From the NCBI GenBank assembly GCA_903828675.1, contig CAIKND010000128.1, positions 44,946-108,945 on the forward strand: a DNA stretch of 64,000 nucleotides. Direction: 5' to 3'. A model generated the notes under the pieces. That model made no database searches. It was not told where the DNA came from and worked only from the letters and a program-made list of their open reading frames with translations. Below, in pieces: positions 60,902 to 64,000 of this stretch (positions are counted from its first letter, which is position 1; each line of letters starts with the position of its first letter). A program made the position numbers and the translations under genes. Origin of the DNA: an uncultured Acidobacteriaceae bacterium. GTDB lineage: Bacteria; Acidobacteriota; Terriglobia; Terriglobales; Acidobacteriaceae.

Positions 60902-63574
60902 ATGCAATCCGATCCCCCCATTTCCGGACTGCCCGCAGCCGGCCCAGGTCTTGGCGCCGTGCCGCTCTTTCACGCCGCCTGGCTCTTTGCCGTGGGCATC
61001 GTCATCGCCCGTTGGCTCTGGCTCCGTCCCAGTTTAGTGCTGGTTGCGCTGGCGCTCGTCGCCGTCTTGTGCGCCGTGACCGCTCTGCGCGCTCAGCGCA
61101 TCATCTGGCTTCCCATGGCTGCCCTGTGGTGCCTGCTGGGGGCCTGGTGCGCCCTCATGGAACCGCATCCGCTTCCCGCGCCCGCCCTCGCCGCATTCTC
61201 TGACGGCCTCCTCCGCACCGTCGAAGGAACCGTGGTCGATGTTGCCGCCGTGCATCCTGAGTCCGAGCAGAGTGTGGACGAACCCACTGGCCAAATGCCT
61301 TCGCAGCGAATCGACCTGCGCGTTTCCAGCGTCGAGGCGGTCACCGATACAAACGACGAGCAACTTCCGGCAGATGGCAGCGCGCGGCTCACAGTTCGCT
61401 GGCCGGCAGCCGCCACGGCGCAACCCCTTCACTGCGGCCAGCGGGTCCGCGCCATCGTTCGCTTGCTGCGCCCCGAGACCTACCACGATCCCGGCGTGTG
61501 GAGCCGCGAAGATTTCCTCCTCGACCAGGGCATCACCTCCACTGCCACCGTTTCCATTGACCGCATTGAACCACTAGGACAGTCTCCCGGCGCATTTCTC
61601 CCCTGCCGCATCAGCGGCTGGCAGCACGCCTCCACCACGCGCCTGCTGGCCCTGCCTGCAGCCATGAGCCACTATCCTGCCCCGCTTCGCCTTACCCAGG
61701 ACGATGCCGCCATGCTCGCCGCCATGGTAGCCGGAGACCGAACCTATCTCACCCATTCGCTGCGCGTCGGCTTCGAGCGCACCGGCTCCTTTCACATGCT
61801 CGTCGTCTCGGGCTTCCATCTCGCCATCGTGGCCGGATGCATCTTCTGGGTCACCCGTCGACTGCGCCTGCCCCGCCTCCCAGCCACATTCATCACCATC
61901 GTTGCCAGCTTCGCGTATGCCGTCTTCACAGGCTTTGCCACGCCCGTGCAGCGTTCCCTTTGGATGGTGACCCTCTACCTTCTCGGCCGCCTCGTCTATC
62001 GCGAGCGCAGCCCCATGAACACCCTCGGTTTCGCCGCGCTCTGCCTGCTGGCCGCCAGCCCGCGCAGCCTCTTTGAATCCAGCCTGCAAATGACCCTGCT
62101 TGCGGTCGTCGCCATCGCCGGAGTCGCCGCGCCCCTGCTCCAGGGCACCATCCACCCCTATCTAACCGCCACCCGCGACCTCCGCCTCACCTCCCTGGAC
62201 GCAAAGCTCGCCCCCCGCCTCACGCAGTTCCGCGTCATGATGCGCATGACCGCCCAGCGCCTCCAGGCCGCTCTAAGCGGAAGAATCGCCTGGCGCATCT
62301 TCCCCTGGACCGTGCGCTTCCTGCTCCGCCTGGTCGAGTTGCTGGCCGTGTCTATGGTTGTCGAACTGGCCATGACCCTGCCCATGGCTCTCTACTTTCA
62401 TCGCATCACCATCTTCGCGCTGCCGGTCAATCTGTTCATCCTGCCTTTGCTTACCGTCCTCATGCCCGCCGCTCTGCTCACGCTGCTGGCGCTCGTCGCC
62501 TGGCCCGCCGCTGCCGCTTGGCCCGCCATGGTTGCCGCATTGGTGCTTCATGCCGGCGTCGGGCTGGTCCATCTCTTCGGTTCGCTGGCCTTTGGAGATT
62601 TCCGCATTCCCACTCCCCTCCTTTCGCAGTCTTCAGCCTTCTGCGTACTCCTTGGCGCAGCCATCGTGCTTGCGCGCGGAGGCCCTTGGCAGCGGCGTCT
62701 CGCCTGGACCGCCCTGTTTGCTGCTGCCCTGGCCGCCGTCTACCCTCGCCCCATCCAGCACCCTCGCAATGCCATGCTCGCTGAAGCTATTGACGTGGGC
62801 CAGGGCGACTCCATGCTGCTCATTACCCCCGATGGAAAAACGCTGCTCATTGACGGCGGCGGCTTTGGCGGGGGACCGCGCCAGGCGCCGCAGGACTTCG
62901 ATATTGGCGAAGAAGTTGTCTCCCCGGCTCTCTGGGCGCGCGGCATACGCCACCTCGACGCCGTTGCCCTCAGCCACGCGCATTCTGATCACATGGGCGG
63001 CCTGCCCGCCGTCCTGCGCAACTTCCATCCCGACGAACTTTGGGTTGGCGACAACCCGCCTTCAGAACCCTACAAAGCGCTCCTGAATGAGGCTGCCGGC
63101 CTCCATGTCCGCCTGCGCTCTCTCCGTGCCGGCGATGCTTTCGCTTTTGGCAGCGCCCACGTCGGCGTTCTCGCCCCATTGCCCAACTACCAGCCCGGCC
63201 TTGAGCCTGCCAACAACGACTCGATGGTGCTCCGCCTTGCCTTCGGTGCTACCTCCGTGCTTTTGGAGGGCGATGCCGAGGGCCCCGTCGAAGATGCGAT
63301 GCTCGCCGAGTCCGGGCTTCAGAGCACGCTGCTCAAGGTGGGCCATCACGGCAGCGTCACCTCCACTCATCCCGAGTTCCTCGCCCGCGTGGCGCCGCAG
63401 TGGGCTGTCATCTCCAGCGGCCTGCGCAATCGTTACGGCCATCCCCGCCAGGAAATACTCACCGAACTCCAATCGGCCCGCGTCCACACCTTCCTCACCA
63501 GCGTAAACGGAGCTTCCTGTTTCCTCCTCGATGGCAAGACCGCTGCCGCCGATCCCTCCTGCGCCTCACGGTAG
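60902..63574 (+). CDS. comEC: ComEC/Rec2 DNA-uptake channel protein
   Basis: An 890-residue membrane protein with the three parts of ComEC: an N-terminal membrane pair and OB-like DUF4131 domain, a central competence channel with many helices (SFHMLVVSGFHLAIVAGC), and a C-terminal metallo-beta-lactamase domain with LSHAHSDHMGG and the ligand DVGQGDSMLL. It transports single-stranded DNA across the inner membrane in natural transformation. ATG 60902 is chosen; the frame extends upstream but without conserved content. It is 40 bases after rlmD. Presence of comEC alone does not prove competence. Confidence 0.95.
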   Translation: MQSDPPISGLPAAGPGLGAVPLFHAAWLFAVGIVIARWLWLRPSLVLVALALVAVLCAVTALRAQRIIWLPMAALWCLLGAWCALMEPHPLPAPALAAFSDGLLRTVEGTVVDVAAVHPESEQSVDEPTGQMPSQRIDLRVSSVEAVTDTNDEQLPADGSARLTVRWPAAATAQPLHCGQRVRAIVRLLRPETYHDPGVWSREDFLLDQGITSTATVSIDRIEPLGQSPGAFLPCRISGWQHASTTRLLALPAAMSHYPAPLRLTQDDAAMLAAMVAGDRTYLTHSLRVGFERTGSFHMLVVSGFHLAIVAGCIFWVTRRLRLPRLPATFITIVASFAYAVFTGFATPVQRSLWMVTLYLLGRLVYRERSPMNTLGFAALCLLAASPRSLFESSLQMTLLAVVAIAGVAAPLLQGTIHPYLTATRDLRLTSLDAKLAPRLTQFRVMMRMTAQRLQAALSGRIAWRIFPWTVRFLLRLVELLAVSMVVELAMTLPMALYFHRITIFALPVNLFILPLLTVLMPAALLTLLALVAWPAAAAWPAMVAALVLHAGVGLVHLFGSLAFGDFRIPTPLLSQSSAFCVLLGAAIVLARGGPWQRRLAWTALFAAALAAVYPRPIQHPRNAMLAEAIDVGQGDSMLLITPDGKTLLIDGGGFGGGPRQAPQDFDIGEEVVSPALWARGIRHLDAVALSHAHSDHMGGLPAVLRNFHPDELWVGDNPPSEPYKALLNEAAGLHVRLRSLRAGDAFAFGSAHVGVLAPLPNYQPGLEPANNDSMVLRLAFGATSVLLEGDAEGPVEDAMLAESGLQSTLLKVGHHGSVTSTHPEFLARVAPQWAVISSGLRNRYGHPRQEILTELQSARVHTFLTSVNGASCFLLDGKTAAADPSCASR

Positions 63575-63625
63575 AGCTGTGTCTCACGCAAATGGCCGTT
63601 TATAGATCCGCAATTTAATACCGTT

Positions 63626-63704
63626 CGGGTGCCCCATCCATTCCCGCGCATTTTGCCGGAATGGGTGGGAAGAAGATGACCTTGCTTTCTTGCCGGATCA
63701 ATAA
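63626..63704. repeat. GTGCCCCATCC-family palindrome, long form, copy 3
   Basis: Same 78-base unit as at 45392 and 50103, here 52 bases after the comEC stop. One mismatch interrupts the stem (right arm GCCGGAATGG). The closing tail AAGAAGATGACC and GCCGGATCAATAA is shared. Upstream, the words TATAGATCCG-CAA and TAAT also resemble the flank of the 45392 copy. Confidence 0.88.
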
Positions 63705-63731
63705 GGCAATTTTCTAGCAGACGTAAAGTAG

Positions 63732-63762
63732 CTTTGAAAGGGCACGGCCTTAAAGCCTGCAC
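63732..63762. repeat. Degenerate REP of the RAYT family
   Basis: TTTGAAAGGGCACGGCCTTA followed by AAGCCTGC resembles the outer REP of the element at 32911 (AAGGGCACGGCTTCAGCC). A second copy, at 63846, begins the same way and is cut off by the insertion element. Confidence 0.55.
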
Positions 63763-63845
63763 TGAGCGAAGTCGAAGTGTGCCGAAAACGCCACAAAATA
63801 CACGAGGGCTTTACATGCTGCGGAAAAACTCTTATTGCGCCGCTG

Positions 63846-63866
63846 TTTTGAAAGGGCAGGGCTTTA
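63846..63866. repeat. Truncated REP at the left edge of the insertion element
   Basis: TTTTGAAAGGGCAGGGCTTTA stops where the terminal inverted repeat of the IS element seems to begin. It probably was the insertion target. Confidence 0.5.
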
Positions 63867-64000
63867 GAGCTTATCCGTAAATAATGCTTAACTTGATTCT
63901 TTCGGCTGATTCTCTTGTGCGCGGAGACCGGATCGGCGCGAAGATACGGTCCAAGATGGCACAGATTAAATCTTGGACAGTGTCGGACGCGCTGTGGAGC
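63867..64000 (+). mobile_element. Left end of an IS5-family-like insertion sequence, cut by the window
   Basis: From about 63867 (GAGCTTATCCGTAAATAATG) the sequence turns AT-richer, and 90 bases on a transposase frame begins and runs off the right edge. The left terminal inverted repeat cannot be confirmed without the right end. The preceding three bases TTA would suit the short target duplication typical of this group. Confidence 0.7.
63956..64000 (+). CDS. IS5-type transposase, N-terminal 15 residues only
   Basis: ATG 63956 opens MAQIKSWTVSDALWS and continues out of the window. The start xxIKSWxVSDxxW is typical of the N-terminus of IS5-family (DUF4096-type) transposases, whose DDE catalytic residues would lie beyond the edge. 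An AGATACGGTCC stretch precedes the ATG, without a clear ribosome-binding site. Confidence 0.72.
   Translation, partial: MAQIKSWTVSDALWS

Overview
The window looks like a chromosomal segment of an acidobacterium, most likely class Terriglobia (family Acidobacteriaceae). This rests on high G+C genes, a glycine decarboxylase split into gcvPA and gcvPB, a nadC-birA-coaX cluster, a large secreted FG-GAP/Ig-like protein with a basic, hydrophobic C-terminal segment, several secreted sugar-active enzymes, and many interspersed palindromic repeats. The assignment comes from gene content, not from a marker gene.

Layout. (1) 1-9310: a compact phage-type head and tail module: portal, prohead protease, scaffold, major capsid, connectors, tail tube, a large tail/hub protein and a holin-like protein. 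No tape-measure, integrase or lysin gene is visible, and rho-independent terminators sit before the portal gene and before the scaffold gene. (2) 9355-21520: purE with a candidate leaderless promoter, a secreted GH43 arabinanase with a possible LacI-type operator, typA, a secreted M16 protease, a secreted metallo-beta-lactamase-fold protein, two coupled xylose-isomerase-like TIM-barrel proteins, a 133-bp tandem repeat and a lipoprotein glycosidase. (3) 21521-23848: a low-G+C patch with a zinc-ribbon protein and a DarT-like ADP-ribosyltransferase that has no recognisable antitoxin. (4) 23849-30785: tldD, a 39-residue histidine-rich secreted peptide missed by length filters, a bacillithiol-transferase-like protein with a PD-(D/E)XK-type partner, and the FG-GAP protein. 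(5) 31090-35885: a glycine cleavage operon (gcvH, gcvPA, gcvPB on the minus strand) split by a small gene and by a REP-associated tyrosine transposase flanked by inverted REP pairs. (6) 36054-48764: an M48 protease, a secreted TldD/TldE-like pair in which one partner has lost the zinc motif, a BaiN-type flavoprotein, a secreted phosphodiesterase and pmbA (tldE). (7) 48777-63574: a shortened UvrC-like protein, rpe, bamD, valS and a tight operon nadC-birA-coaX-hypothetical-rlmD-comEC. (8) 63626-64000: repeats and the left end of an IS5-type element cut by the window end.

The most unusual theme is the repeat biology. A palindromic family opening with GTGCCCCATCC and closing with GGGTGGGA recurs in at least eight places with different stem cores. 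One copy lies inside valS, in frame, where it appears to encode an extra loop of about 15 residues in the catalytic domain. A second, unrelated REP family flanks its own transposase inside the gcv operon and is also found, degenerate, next to the IS element at the right end.

No tRNA, rRNA or CRISPR array was recognised. The tail functions of the phage module, the glycosidase substrate and the DarT-like assignment are read from motifs and gene order only.
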